A stretch of DNA of 64,000 nt. Origin: an uncultured Selenomonadales bacterium (GTDB lineage Bacteria; Bacillota; Negativicutes; Acidaminococcales; Acidaminococcaceae). The translations under genes and the position numbers were made by a program. The stretch is from the NCBI GenBank assembly GCA_900315925.1, contig ONAV01000010.1, positions 35,743-99,742 of the forward strand. Reading direction: 5' to 3'. This document shows, in pieces, positions 45,992 through 56,745 of the stretch. The notes beneath the pieces were generated by a model. It was not told where the DNA came from, did not search any database, and saw nothing but the letters and a program-made list of their open reading frames with translations. The stretch's first letter is position 1. Each line of letters opens with the position of its first letter.

Positions 45992-46969
45992 TTACTTTTT
46001 AAGTTCAATAACAACCTTACGGAAGGGTTCGCTTCCCTCGCTCAGCGTCGTAATTTTGTTATCGTTCTGCAACGCGGTGTGGATTATTTTCCTTTCATGA
46101 GGGTTCATGGGCTCCAACACAATGCGTTCTCCGCTTTTCTTTACCTTGTCGGCCAGGCGTTTTGCCAGACGGGTCAGCGTTTCCGCCCTGCGGTCACGGT
46201 AATTTTCCACATCAATCACAATGTGTACTCTGTTTTCCGTGTTTTTATTGGCCACCAGATTGGTCAGATACTGTAAGGAATCCAGCGTCTGTCCGTGTTT
46301 GCCGATCAGGATGCCCATATCGTCGCCATGAAGCTTCAGCACCACACAGCCGTCTTTTTTATTGACAAACTTTTCCATGACGACTTCAATCTTCATGGCC
46401 TTGAAAATCTTGGCCAGGAATTCTTTGGCTTCGTCAACAACAGCATCGTCCACTACAAACTCTTTGACATTTTCACTGGAAGAGCGTTTGTTTTTGCGTT
46501 CCACCAGCGTATTCTTAACTGCAGCAGATACAGCGGTCGCCGTTTCTACTTTTTCATTCACTGCATTCCTGACTTTATCTCCGCTTTCCTTCACAGAGTC
46601 AACTGTATCATTCCATTTTTCTTTAACCCTGTTATTAAAAGCTTTCTGTTTTTCATCCAGCTCGTCGGCTTTTTCTCCAACTTTACGTAATACAGCTCCT
46701 GCCGATTCCGTTGTTTTTTCTCCGAACGAAACAACTTTTTCTTTTAAAGATTCTGCAACGGTAGGATCTTCTTTATTTTCTGATTTCAGGGAAATGGTAT
46801 CCGCTTTAGGGGTTACCAGAATTTTTGCTTCTTTTTTACCGAAACCCAAAAAACCTTTTTTCGGCTCTATCAGAACTGTATAATCTACTTCTTCTTTCTT
46901 GAGGTTCAGTTCTTTTAACGCTGCTTCCAACGCTTCTTCTACTGTTTTACCTACAGATTCTACGTTCAT
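45992..46969 (-). CDS. jag: RNA-binding protein Jag/KhpB (SpoIIIJ-associated)
   Basis: 325 residues: a Jag-N domain (1-52, VGKTVEEALEAALKEL..KKGFLGFGKKEAKI), a 120-residue linker of charged amphipathic helices (about 65-170; KEKVVSFGEKTTESAGAVLR, then KEKWNDTVDSVKESGDKVRN), a KH domain (GILIGKHGQTLDSLQYLTN) and an R3H domain ending MNPHERKIIHTALQ. The linker is much longer than in most relatives. AAGGAG precedes the ATG. It follows yidC in the usual rnpA-yidD-yidC-jag order. Confidence 0.95.
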   Translation of the reverse strand: MNVESVGKTVEEALEAALKELNLKKEEVDYTVLIEPKKGFLGFGKKEAKILVTPKADTISLKSENKEDPTVAESLKEKVVSFGEKTTESAGAVLRKVGEKADELDEKQKAFNNRVKEKWNDTVDSVKESGDKVRNAVNEKVETATAVSAAVKNTLVERKNKRSSSENVKEFVVDDAVVDEAKEFLAKIFKAMKIEVVMEKFVNKKDGCVVLKLHGDDMGILIGKHGQTLDSLQYLTNLVANKNTENRVHIVIDVENYRDRRAETLTRLAKRLADKVKKSGERIVLEPMNPHERKIIHTALQNDNKITTLSEGSEPFRKVVIELKK

Positions 46970-47000
46970 TTTTTACTCCTTATCAATCATAAAACCGTCC

Positions 47001-47666
47001 TTATTTACGGTCCATCTGCGAGTTAATATAAGCCTGCTGGGCAATCTGCATGATGTTCATTACAATCCAGTAAAGAACCAGCGCGGCAGGAAAACTTAAA
47101 CTGATATACCCGATAAACAGCGGCATAAAATAGGTCATCATCTGCCCCTGCATCATGCCCATCAAACCGTCCTGCTGTTTATCATTGGGATTCTTTTTTG
47201 GCATTGTCTGCTTCGCCTGAATATACGTAGTTACAGCAGACACAACAGGTAAAATATACATGGGATCCGGATTGGCGATATTCTCCATCCACAGGAAATT
47301 AGCAGGTCCTTCGTACTGGAAATCCCGGACAGCATAATAAATACCAAACAAAATAGGCATCTGGATCAGTAACGGCAAACAACCGGCCATGGGATTCACA
47401 CCCTGATCCTTGTACAGTTTGGCCAGTTCCTGGTTCAGACGAACCTTATCATTCTTATATTTTTCCTGAATTTCTTTCATCTTGGGCTGGATCGACATCA
47501 TAGCCCTTGTAGATTCAATCTGTTTCTTCGTCAGAGGGAACAGGATAATTTTAATAATGACGGTCATCAGTACGATTGCCAGACCGTAATTCGGGAAACC
47601 AAAGCCTCCCAGAAAATGATACAACGTCTGAATGACCTTAATAACCAGATTCGATATAAAGTCCAA
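47001..47666 (-). CDS. yidC: Membrane protein insertase YidC
   Basis: Inserts membrane proteins alone or with SecYEG. 221 residues, the short Gram-positive-type form. It has a hydrophilic-groove helix hairpin (LFPLTKKQIESTRAMMSIQPKMKEIQEKYK), the MAGCLPLLIQMPILFGIYYAV helix and a C-terminal ALVLYWIVMNIMQIAQQ. No large periplasmic domain, as expected for this group. Starts at a TTG behind GAAGGAGTG. Membrane helices: about five. Confidence 0.94.
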   Translation of the reverse strand: MDFISNLVIKVIQTLYHFLGGFGFPNYGLAIVLMTVIIKIILFPLTKKQIESTRAMMSIQPKMKEIQEKYKNDKVRLNQELAKLYKDQGVNPMAGCLPLLIQMPILFGIYYAVRDFQYEGPANFLWMENIANPDPMYILPVVSAVTTYIQAKQTMPKKNPNDKQQDGLMGMMQGQMMTYFMPLFIGYISLSFPAALVLYWIVMNIMQIAQQAYINSQMDRK

Positions 47667-47693
47667 TTTTTCACTCCTTCAATGTTACGCACA

Positions 47694-47927
47694 TCATTTC
47701 ACAGGATCATATCCCCCGTCGTGCCAGGGATGGCAGCGGCAGATTCGTTTTACCGCCATCCAGCAGCCTTTTATAATCCCCTTTTTCTCAATTGCTTCAA
47801 TCGCATACTGGGAACAGGTGGGATAATATCTGCAGTTATTTCCCAGCAGCGGGGATATGCATAACTGATAAAAACGAATCAGGGAAACCAGTATGGTTTT
47901 AATAATGTAAGTAAAACCCTTTTTCAT
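47694..47927 (-). CDS. yidD: Membrane protein insertion efficiency factor YidD
   Basis: 77 residues. The conserved core [32 protein letters not shown] is intact, with the two cysteines that mark the family, and [23 protein letters not shown] near the end. Small amphipathic membrane-associated protein that helps YidC-dependent insertion. It follows rnpA by two bases and precedes yidC by 27. Confidence 0.94.
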   Translation of the reverse strand: MKKGFTYIIKTILVSLIRFYQLCISPLLGNNCRYYPTCSQYAIEAIEKKGIIKGCWMAVKRICRCHPWHDGGYDPVK

Positions 47928-47929
47928 TT

Positions 47930-48286
47930 TTATTCCTGCTGCAGCAACGCTGCCCGTTTTGCCAGTCTTAAGAAAACCCGTTCATACGTTTTGTAATCTG
48001 CCTGTGCCAGTCTTTTACGGGCTACCCAAATCACCCGGAAATTTGATTTCAGCTCTGCTTTATGCATACGAAAGACTTCGCGCATCATACGTTTTATATG
48101 ATTGCGAATAACGGCGTTACCTACTTTCTTACCCACAGCAAAACCTATTTTTATTTTTTCATTTTCGCCGGGCAATACATAGAAAACAGATAAGCCGTCC
48201 ACCACAGAATGTCCTTTTTCATACACATTCTGAAACTCTTTCTTGGCTTTAATCTTATTGGATTTGGGAAAAGTAAACTCTTTCAT
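47930..48286 (-). CDS. rnpA: Ribonuclease P protein component
   Basis: Basic protein cofactor of the RNase P ribozyme, 118 residues from the chosen start. I chose the ATG at 48286 ([18 protein letters not shown]), with AGGAG 9-10 bases upstream, over an ATG 13 codons earlier that overlaps the ribosome site. The RNA-binding motif [19 protein letters not shown] is present. Follows rpmH in the standard origin block. Confidence 0.94.
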   Translation of the reverse strand: MKEFTFPKSNKIKAKKEFQNVYEKGHSVVDGLSVFYVLPGENEKIKIGFAVGKKVGNAVIRNHIKRMMREVFRMHKAELKSNFRVIWVARKRLAQADYKTYERVFLRLAKRAALLQQE

Positions 48287-48310
48287 TGCGTCCATACTCC
48301 TGTCTACATG

Positions 48311-48339
48311 GAAAAAATAGGCCACTCGCGCGGCCTATT
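48311..48339 (-). terminator. Attenuator-like terminator between rpmH and rnpA
   Basis: AATAGGCC pairs with GGCCTATT around GCGCGAGT, then TTTT. Position suggests it tunes rpmH relative to rnpA expression. Confidence 0.65.
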
Positions 48340-48349
48340 TATTCTAAAG

Positions 48350-48403
48350 TTATGCAGACAATTTCTTTCTGCCTTTTAAGCGTCTTCTTTTCAGAACCTG
48401 GCG
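48350..48403 (-). pseudogene. rpmH: Ribosomal protein L34, C-terminal remnant only
   Basis: Only the last 17 residues of L34 (RQVLKRRRLKGRKKLSA) and the stop are recognisable. Upstream, between the promoter at 48458-48486 and 48403, there is no ribosome site and no MKRT..QPN..W start; about 27 N-terminal codons are missing. L34 is a near-essential ribosomal protein, so a genuine loss is surprising and an error in the sequence is likely. The gene position, before rnpA, is the canonical one. Confidence 0.85.
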
Positions 48404-48457
48404 GTTCCATGGTCTTATCAATCTCTATATAAATGATTTCAATTGATAGCTGACAGA

Positions 48458-48486
48458 ATTATACTAAAAACCCCTCACAGTGTCAA
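48458..48486 (-). promoter_or_regulatory. Consensus promoter of rpmH-rnpA
   Basis: TTGACA (minus), 17-base spacer, TATAAT. Both boxes perfect, pointing away from dnaA. Confidence 0.93.
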
Positions 48487-48526
48487 GGATTTAACAATAT
48501 TTCACAAAATAAATGCGATTCTGCCC

Positions 48527-48535
48527 TGTGGATAA
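48527..48535. promoter_or_regulatory. DnaA box upstream of dnaA
   Basis: TGTGGATAA, the complement of the consensus TTATCCACA, 63 bases before the dnaA start; likely autoregulatory and part of oriC. Confidence 0.85.
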
Positions 48536-48597
48536 CTTTCATTTTTATCCGTTTTATGGTAAAATAAAGAGTAAATTTTTAAGAAAGGAAATGCTTC

Positions 48598-49959
48598 ATG
48601 GAATCATTTGAGTTACCGCAAATCTGGGAGCGGCTGACCGATAAATTAAGCCACGCCACCAGTGAATCCAATATGGACATGTACATCCGGCAGATCACTC
48701 CTCTCCGGCTGGAAAATGACATTATATACTGTTCTGTACCCAGCACTACCCTGTGTTCTGCTATCCAGCAGAATTTTCTGCCTCTCATTTCAGCTGCACT
48801 GAAAGAAATTACCAATAATAATAACATACAGGTGGAACTTAATATAAAAAATCATAACAGCCTGGATGTTCCCAAAGAAAAATATAAAGCAAAATCCCTG
48901 TTCAGTGAAGATGAAAAATCGAAAGATACTTCTTTTGAAAGCAACATCAATAAAAAACAGCGTTTTGAAACTTTTGTAGTAGGCAATTCCAACCGCTTTG
49001 CCACAGCAGCGGCCCAGGCAGTTGCCAAAGATCCCGGCAATGTGTACAACCCTTTGTTTATTTACGGGAATTCCGGTTTGGGAAAAACACATCTGATGCA
49101 TGCCATCGGCAATGCGATTTTGGAAGTGAATCCCGGTGCAAAAGTCAAATATGTGACCAGCGAAACCTTTACCAATGAAATCATCAATGCTATTCAAAAC
49201 CATACCGTCAAGGATTTTCAGGAAAAATACCGCACCATTGACTGTCTGATCATCGATGATATTCAGTTTTTGGAAAACAAGGAACGGACACAGGAAGAAT
49301 TCTTTCACACCTTCAATGCGTTAAAAGAAGCCAATAAACAGATTGTTATTTCCAGTGACCGTCACCCGCAGAGCATGGACAAACTGGAAGAAAGACTGCG
49401 TTCCCGCTTTGTCAACGGCCTCACGGTAGATATCCAGCCGCCGGACCTGGAAACCCGTATCGCTATCCTGCGGAAAAAAGCAGAATTGGAAAATATAGAA
49501 ATGCCAAACGAAGTCATACAGACAGTTGCCATCAGCATCGATAACAACATCCGTATGATTGAAGGCGCCTTCAACCGGATCGTTGCGTATGCAGACTTAA
49601 TGCATATGCCGATTGACATGAAAGTTACCGCCAAAATTCTGGAAGATTTCGGATCCCACACACGGCAGAACATTACCATTGAAAATATTACCAACCATAT
49701 CTGCAATTTCTTTAACCTGCAAAAGGAAGATTTAATAGGTAAAAAACGTCCAAAAAATATAGCCATGCCACGGCAGATTGCCATGTATCTCTGCAGAACG
49801 CTCACAGACTCTTCCCTTCCGAAAATCGGTCAGTATTTCGGAGGCAGGGATCATACCACGGTAATCCATGCCTGTGAAAAGATAGACAAATTACGAAAAG
49901 AAGACAAAAGTTTTGACAACCAGATACAGCAATTTGAAGAAAAAATCCGTTCCCTCTGA
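48598..49959 (+). CDS. dnaA: Chromosomal replication initiator protein DnaA
   Basis: Binds DnaA boxes at oriC and unwinds DNA. 453 residues in four parts: domain I (1-80, WERLTDKLSHATSESNMDMYI), a Ser/Lys-rich domain II, AAA+ domain III (Walker A IYGNSGLGKTHLMHAIG, Walker B LIIDDIQFL, RSRFVNGL) and domain IV with the DNA-binding FGGRDHTTVIHACEKI. GAAAGGAAATGCTTC precedes the ATG. Everything about length and motifs is normal. Divergent from rpmH. Confidence 0.97.
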   Translation: MESFELPQIWERLTDKLSHATSESNMDMYIRQITPLRLENDIIYCSVPSTTLCSAIQQNFLPLISAALKEITNNNNIQVELNIKNHNSLDVPKEKYKAKSLFSEDEKSKDTSFESNINKKQRFETFVVGNSNRFATAAAQAVAKDPGNVYNPLFIYGNSGLGKTHLMHAIGNAILEVNPGAKVKYVTSETFTNEIINAIQNHTVKDFQEKYRTIDCLIIDDIQFLENKERTQEEFFHTFNALKEANKQIVISSDRHPQSMDKLEERLRSRFVNGLTVDIQPPDLETRIAILRKKAELENIEMPNEVIQTVAISIDNNIRMIEGAFNRIVAYADLMHMPIDMKVTAKILEDFGSHTRQNITIENITNHICNFFNLQKEDLIGKKRPKNIAMPRQIAMYLCRTLTDSSLPKIGQYFGGRDHTTVIHACEKIDKLRKEDKSFDNQIQQFEEKIRSL

Positions 49960-50220
49960 TTTAATTTCTTTTTCCCGGTATCACTGTGAAAAAGTATGTG
50001 TATAAACTGTTACTTCCCTGTGGATACTTTTGAACAACTACGTTTCCTGTTCATATTGTTTATAATCTTTTACACACTATCAACAGGTTATACACAATCG
50101 GAATTACGAAATTAAGCCTATGCGGACCGGTTTTCCACAAAATACACAGCATTTACGATTACGATTAAAAAAATAAATATATAAAATAAATAAAATGAAA
50201 AAAGAAAGGAATGTGAACAA
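49960..50220. other. oriC candidate: dnaA-dnaN intergenic with DnaA boxes and AT-rich stretch
   Basis: 261 non-coding bases hold TGTGTATAA (49997-50005), TGTGGATAC (50019-50027, one mismatch), TTTTACACA (50068-50076, one mismatch) and TTATACACA (50088-50096). A strongly AT-rich stretch at about 50150-50210 would suit the unwinding element. Together with the box at 48527 this forms a bipartite origin around dnaA, as in many Firmicutes. Confidence 0.8.
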
Positions 50221-51333
50221 ATGAAATTTACTTGCACAACCACAGATTTGAATAAAGCGGTACAGTCTGTAATGCCAGCCATTGCAGCCAAACCCAGTAC
50301 ACCTATCTTCGGAGGCATGCATATCATTGCAGCCAATAATACCTTGCGGCTGGAAGGAATGGATATCAACCTGTCCATGAGCAATGAAATCAAAGCGGAA
50401 GTGGAAGAATCCGGTGAAATTGTAATCGCGGCTTCCCGTTTTAATGATTTAGTCCGTAACTTTAACGGGGAAACCGTAAAAGTTACGAAATCGGAAAATG
50501 ACAATAACGTACGCCTGCAATCCGGAAAGGCGGACTATAAGATTTTGCTGATGAATGTAAATGAATATCCCAAGTATCCTTCCATTGAAGCTACCCAGTC
50601 CTTTGTTTTGGAAGAAGAAAAAATTAAAGAACTGATTAAAAAGACGGCATTTGCCTGCTCCAGTGATTCAGCCAGGCCTTTATTTACCGGCGTACTCTGC
50701 GATATCAAGGATAATAAGATTACCTTCGTCGGAACCAATACGCACCGTCTGGCCATCCGTACGCTGGATGTGGAAAATGCTCCGGATATGAGCGTTATCA
50801 TTCCTTCCCTGGTATTAAAGGAAATCAATAAAAACCTGAATGGAAAGCTTCCTCAGGATGTAATCTTTTCCATTGTTAATAACCAGTTGATGGTAAAAAT
50901 CGGAAACTGGTCTGTTGTATCCCGCCTTATTGAAGGAAAATTCCCTGATTATAAGAGGGTCATTCCGCCGCAGTTTTCGGTAAAAACAAAAGTAAATGTA
51001 AAAGATCTGGCCGGCGCTGTCAGCCGCATGAGCCTGTGCAGCGGCAGTGAAAACGATTACAGTATTGTAAAAATCAGTATAGGCAGCAATGAAATCAAAG
51101 TTATGTCCAGCAGTCCGGATGTAGGTACCGGCGAAGAAATTATTTCCTGCAATACAGAAGGAAATCCCATAAATGTAGCGTTTAATGCCGCGTACATCAT
51201 GGATATCATGAAAAATATTGAAACGGAAGAAGCAGAAATTAATCTGAACAATTCGTTGAGCCCGGTATGCATCAAACCTATCAGTGAAGAAGAATATATT
51301 TATATTGTAACGCCGGTAAGGGTAATTTTCTAA
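50221..51333 (+). CDS. dnaN: DNA polymerase III, beta (sliding clamp) subunit
   Basis: Ring-shaped processivity factor. 370 residues in three clamp domains, with the opening MKFTCTTTDLNKAVQSVMPAI, a second-domain start near FACSSDSARPLFTGV and the C-terminal YIVTPVRVIF, which matches the peptide-binding-site end of the family. Length is exactly normal. AAAGAAAGGAATG precedes the ATG. Followed by recF after three bases; yaaA, often found between them, is absent. Confidence 0.97.
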   Translation: MKFTCTTTDLNKAVQSVMPAIAAKPSTPIFGGMHIIAANNTLRLEGMDINLSMSNEIKAEVEESGEIVIAASRFNDLVRNFNGETVKVTKSENDNNVRLQSGKADYKILLMNVNEYPKYPSIEATQSFVLEEEKIKELIKKTAFACSSDSARPLFTGVLCDIKDNKITFVGTNTHRLAIRTLDVENAPDMSVIIPSLVLKEINKNLNGKLPQDVIFSIVNNQLMVKIGNWSVVSRLIEGKFPDYKRVIPPQFSVKTKVNVKDLAGAVSRMSLCSGSENDYSIVKISIGSNEIKVMSSSPDVGTGEEIISCNTEGNPINVAFNAAYIMDIMKNIETEEAEINLNNSLSPVCIKPISEEEYIYIVTPVRVIF

Positions 51334-51336
51334 AAT

Positions 51337-52467
51337 ATGATAATAAATAAGCTTCAACTGGTCAATTTCCGTAATTATGATCATTGTTCCGTTGCTTTTG
51401 ATAAAATGGTAACTGTGTTTTACGGTAAAAACGGGCAGGGAAAAACAAATATTCTTGAAAGTATTTTTTATTCTGCTTTTGGGCTAAGCCACCGTACGAA
51501 CAAAGAAGATGAAATGGTCAAATTTTCATCGGAAGGAATGGCGGTGCTTCTGGATTTTGCAAAAGAAGACGGAAGCCATTCCATCCATATGAAACGTTTT
51601 ACAGAAAACGGCAAATATTATAAAGAAATAAAAATTGACGGAAAAAAAACTACGGCAAAGGACCATTACAGTTTTTTAAATACGGTAATGTTTTCTCCGG
51701 AAGATTTGCAGATTATCAAAGGAGATCCTTCATTACGCCGGCGTTTTATGGATATGGAAATTTCCCAGACTGACCCTGTTTATTATACGCTTCTTGTCCG
51801 CTACCGCAGACTGATCAAGCAACGAAACAGCCTGTTAAAAGGGATTCGGGACCATAATCAGCCGCAGGAACCGCTTACGGCGTGGGATGAAGAACTTGCC
51901 GATACAGCAGCGCAGATTTTGATCAAAAGGCTGGATAATCTCAGAAAACTAAAAGAAATCGCGATTCCCGTATTTCATATTTTGTCCGATAAAATTGATT
52001 CTCTGGAAATAAAGTATGAAATGAAAGGGAATGACGGAGAGTTATTTTATCCGGAAGAAGAAAAAATAGAAAATATGAAAGACTTTTATATTGAAAGTCT
52101 TAAAGAACGCAGGTTCAAAGATATTATGCAGGGAAGTACGGGAATCGGCATCCACAGAGATGATTTAAAAACGTATATCAACGAAGCGGACAGCAGGTCT
52201 TTTGCTTCCCAGGGCCAACAGCGCTGCTGCGCCCTTGCTTTAAAGCTTTCTCAAATTGAATATGTAAAAAAAGTTTCAGGAGAATATCCTGTCCTGTTGC
52301 TGGACGATGTGATGAGCGAACTGGATCAGTACAGAAGAAATCAGCTGATTGGTTTTATCAACGATAAAGTACAGACAATCATTACGGTAAATGATAAAAC
52401 CCTGATTCCTGATTTTGGGTCTAATCAGTATTTTAATGTGGAAAAAGGGATTATAACATTAAATTGA
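51337..52467 (+). CDS. recF: DNA replication and repair protein RecF
   Basis: SMC-like ATPase that loads RecA at gaps. 376 residues. Walker A GKNGQGKTNILESI (about residue 30), signature region FASQGQQRCCALALKLSQ and Walker B VLLLDDVMSELD. The start overlaps no ribosome site but lies three bases after the dnaN stop, consistent with translational coupling. Followed after one base by the DUF721 gene. Confidence 0.96.
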   Translation: MIINKLQLVNFRNYDHCSVAFDKMVTVFYGKNGQGKTNILESIFYSAFGLSHRTNKEDEMVKFSSEGMAVLLDFAKEDGSHSIHMKRFTENGKYYKEIKIDGKKTTAKDHYSFLNTVMFSPEDLQIIKGDPSLRRRFMDMEISQTDPVYYTLLVRYRRLIKQRNSLLKGIRDHNQPQEPLTAWDEELADTAAQILIKRLDNLRKLKEIAIPVFHILSDKIDSLEIKYEMKGNDGELFYPEEEKIENMKDFYIESLKERRFKDIMQGSTGIGIHRDDLKTYINEADSRSFASQGQQRCCALALKLSQIEYVKKVSGEYPVLLLDDVMSELDQYRRNQLIGFINDKVQTIITVNDKTLIPDFGSNQYFNVEKGIITLN

Positions 52468-52468
52468 G

Positions 52469-53299
52469 ATGGAAGATGTAGAAAAAACAGTATTGAAGAT
52501 GATTGGTTCCCAGGCGAATCAAAATCAGTACAGTCTGTTTAAAATGAAAGCCTGTTGGAAAGAAATAATAGGGAATAATAATGCAAAGCATTGCGGACCC
52601 GTAAAACTGGAACGCAGGATTTTAACATTGCAGGTAGATTCTTCTGTCTGGGCTAACCAGTTTTTATATTATAAGAACCAGTTTATTCAACAAATCAATA
52701 CATTTATCGGAACCGATTATGTAAAGGATATCAAGTTTACCCAGGGTAAAAATTTTAAAAAAGGTTTTAGAAATAAAGGGGAAACAACTGATATCAGGGA
52801 GACTAAACTTCGTATCCCTCCCGCAACAGAAGAAGAAAAGAAAGGGTTACAGTTAAAATTTTCCCATATTGCGGATGATAAAATCAGAAACGCTATCATT
52901 GGCGTAGAAGAAAAAAAGCTGGGATTGGAAAAACTGTACAGGGAAGGGGTTATTAAAAAATGCCCTGTGTGCGGCAGTTTTTTAAAAAATAATGAAAAAA
53001 TCTGTTATGCCTGTGAAATAAAAATGAAGCAGGAGCTGGAATACAAGTTGTGGAGCCATATCCTTAAAGAACCGTGGATTCAGTGGTATGACCTGCAAAA
53101 AGCGGTAAAATGCAGTGAAACAGATTTTACTATGATTAAAAACGATATTAAAAATTATTATTTTGAAAAGATACGCACCAAAACAGCCGACAGTCAGGAA
53201 ATAAAACTGGGAATACAGCTGAAAGCTGAAAAACCGCTGGCTCTTATTTCAGAAAAAGAATATGAAAATATTTTAAAGTTTTTGCAAAAAGGAAAATAA
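52469..53299 (+). CDS. DUF721 (DciA-like) protein with zinc-ribbon C-terminal half
   Basis: 276 residues. Residues about 15-80 are a DUF721 domain (CWKEIIGNNNAKHCGPVKLERRILTLQVDSSVWANQFLYYK), the fold of DciA, the bacterial loader of DnaB helicase. Unlike typical DciA proteins it continues with a basic linker, a zinc-ribbon (CPVCG..CYAC, residues about 168-188) and an alpha-helical end. Position between recF and gyrB is the usual place for DUF721 genes. Helicase-loading role is inference from the domain; the ribbon's role is unknown. Confidence 0.8.
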   Translation: MEDVEKTVLKMIGSQANQNQYSLFKMKACWKEIIGNNNAKHCGPVKLERRILTLQVDSSVWANQFLYYKNQFIQQINTFIGTDYVKDIKFTQGKNFKKGFRNKGETTDIRETKLRIPPATEEEKKGLQLKFSHIADDKIRNAIIGVEEKKLGLEKLYREGVIKKCPVCGSFLKNNEKICYACEIKMKQELEYKLWSHILKEPWIQWYDLQKAVKCSETDFTMIKNDIKNYYFEKIRTKTADSQEIKLGIQLKAEKPLALISEKEYENILKFLQKGK

Positions 53300-53300
53300 A

Positions 53301-55572
<2,272 letters not shown>

Positions 55573-55654
55573 GCAGTGTGGGAGTTTCCTATAAGGGAAT
55601 AAACACAGTCATTTTATTATCCTGTTTTATTAATTGCTATGATGGAGATTAATC

Positions 55655-55966
55655 GTGAAAATAAGAAAGAATCTCTCCGACGCGGATATGTTTCGCGGTG
55701 TGGAAGAAGAAGAAAGCTTTGAAACAGCCTTGTTAAGCGATGACAGCCGCCGTATAAAACTGCGTAAAAATTCTTCCGCAATCAAAAAAGAAGCGGAGGC
55801 TATGATGCTTCCCCCGGAAGCAATAGAGAAACTGAACCGTTGTATCTTGGAAGTCAGTATGGAATGGCTGAAAGAAAAAGGCGGGGACGTAGACTGGAAA
55901 GTTATAAGGGAAGGGACCAGCATTATCATTAAGCCGGCTCCTGCCAAAAAGAAGGTACGGTCATGA
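55655..55966 (+). CDS. Small conserved-looking protein of unknown function
   Basis: 103 residues starting at a GTG behind ATGGAG. Basic and helical, with EEEESFETALLSDDSRRIKLRKNSS near the middle and a Lys/Arg-rich end (KPAPAKKKVRS). I recognise no family. It overlaps the thiN start by four bases (ATGA), so both are translated from one message between gyrB and gyrA. Confidence 0.6.
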   Translation: MKIRKNLSDADMFRGVEEEESFETALLSDDSRRIKLRKNSSAIKKEAEAMMLPPEAIEKLNRCILEVSMEWLKEKGGDVDWKVIREGTSIIIKPAPAKKKVRS

Positions 55967-56691
55967 ATAAACTGTTCTTTCCCCAGGGAACATTGCACAT
56001 TGACGATAATCAGCCTGTTCGGGAAATCGCCTTTTCCATATGCGGCGGTCGGAAACCGGCAGCAGGCTGGCTGCAAATGACAGCGGAAAAACTGCCGGGA
56101 ACCCCTGAATTCTTTGCTGCGGACAGAGGGTTAAATTATTATCATGCCGCCCGGTTTTATCCCGATAAGGTCATTGGAGACGGTGACAGTGCCGACCCGG
56201 TTCTCTGGCAGCAGGCGGTAGAACAGGGGAAAGCGGAAGTGTTTCCGGTGGACAAGAATGAAACAGATTTACAGCTGTTGCTGGAAATCCTGCCGCCAGA
56301 AAAATTATGGATTCTTTCCGGTGTCTACGGGGGCAGGCTGGACCATCTGCTGAGCGCCTTTGAAACATTAGGTACTGCAGCACTGCAGAAGAACCGTACC
56401 ATTGTGCTGGCAGATGAAAGGGAAATTACGGTTTTTGTTCCGGAGGGAGTAAAAATTAAATTTTATCCTCCTGCCGAAGAAACACCGGTAGCCGTTTCCC
56501 TGCTTGCCTTTACGGAAAAAAGCAAAGTTTCCATAACCGGTACAAAATGGCAATTGGAAGAAACTGAACTGAGTCGCAATAACCCCTTTGCTATCAGCAA
56601 TGAAATGAGTGAAACAGAAATGATAAGGGAATTGCCACATGTGTCTTTCACCTGCCATACGGGCATGACAGTATTTTATATTGCGGGTTAA
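55963..56691 (+). CDS. thiN: Thiamine pyrophosphokinase
   Basis: Makes thiamine diphosphate from thiamine and ATP. 242 residues. The family blocks are FFAADRGLNYYHAARFYPDKVIGDGDS, KNETDLQLLLEIL and GVYGGRLDHLLSAFETL; the metal/ATP motif usually written GDFDS reads GDGDS here, an uncommon change. The C-terminal beta-domain (LSRNNPFAISNEM) closes the fold. Located between gyrB and gyrA, an unusual place for this gene. Confidence 0.88.
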   Translation: MNKLFFPQGTLHIDDNQPVREIAFSICGGRKPAAGWLQMTAEKLPGTPEFFAADRGLNYYHAARFYPDKVIGDGDSADPVLWQQAVEQGKAEVFPVDKNETDLQLLLEILPPEKLWILSGVYGGRLDHLLSAFETLGTAALQKNRTIVLADEREITVFVPEGVKIKFYPPAEETPVAVSLLAFTEKSKVSITGTKWQLEETELSRNNPFAISNEMSETEMIRELPHVSFTCHTGMTVFYIAG

Positions 56692-56745
56692 AAAATAGTA
56701 AAATTTTAAAATTTATTTATAAAGATTGATATATGAGGTGATACA

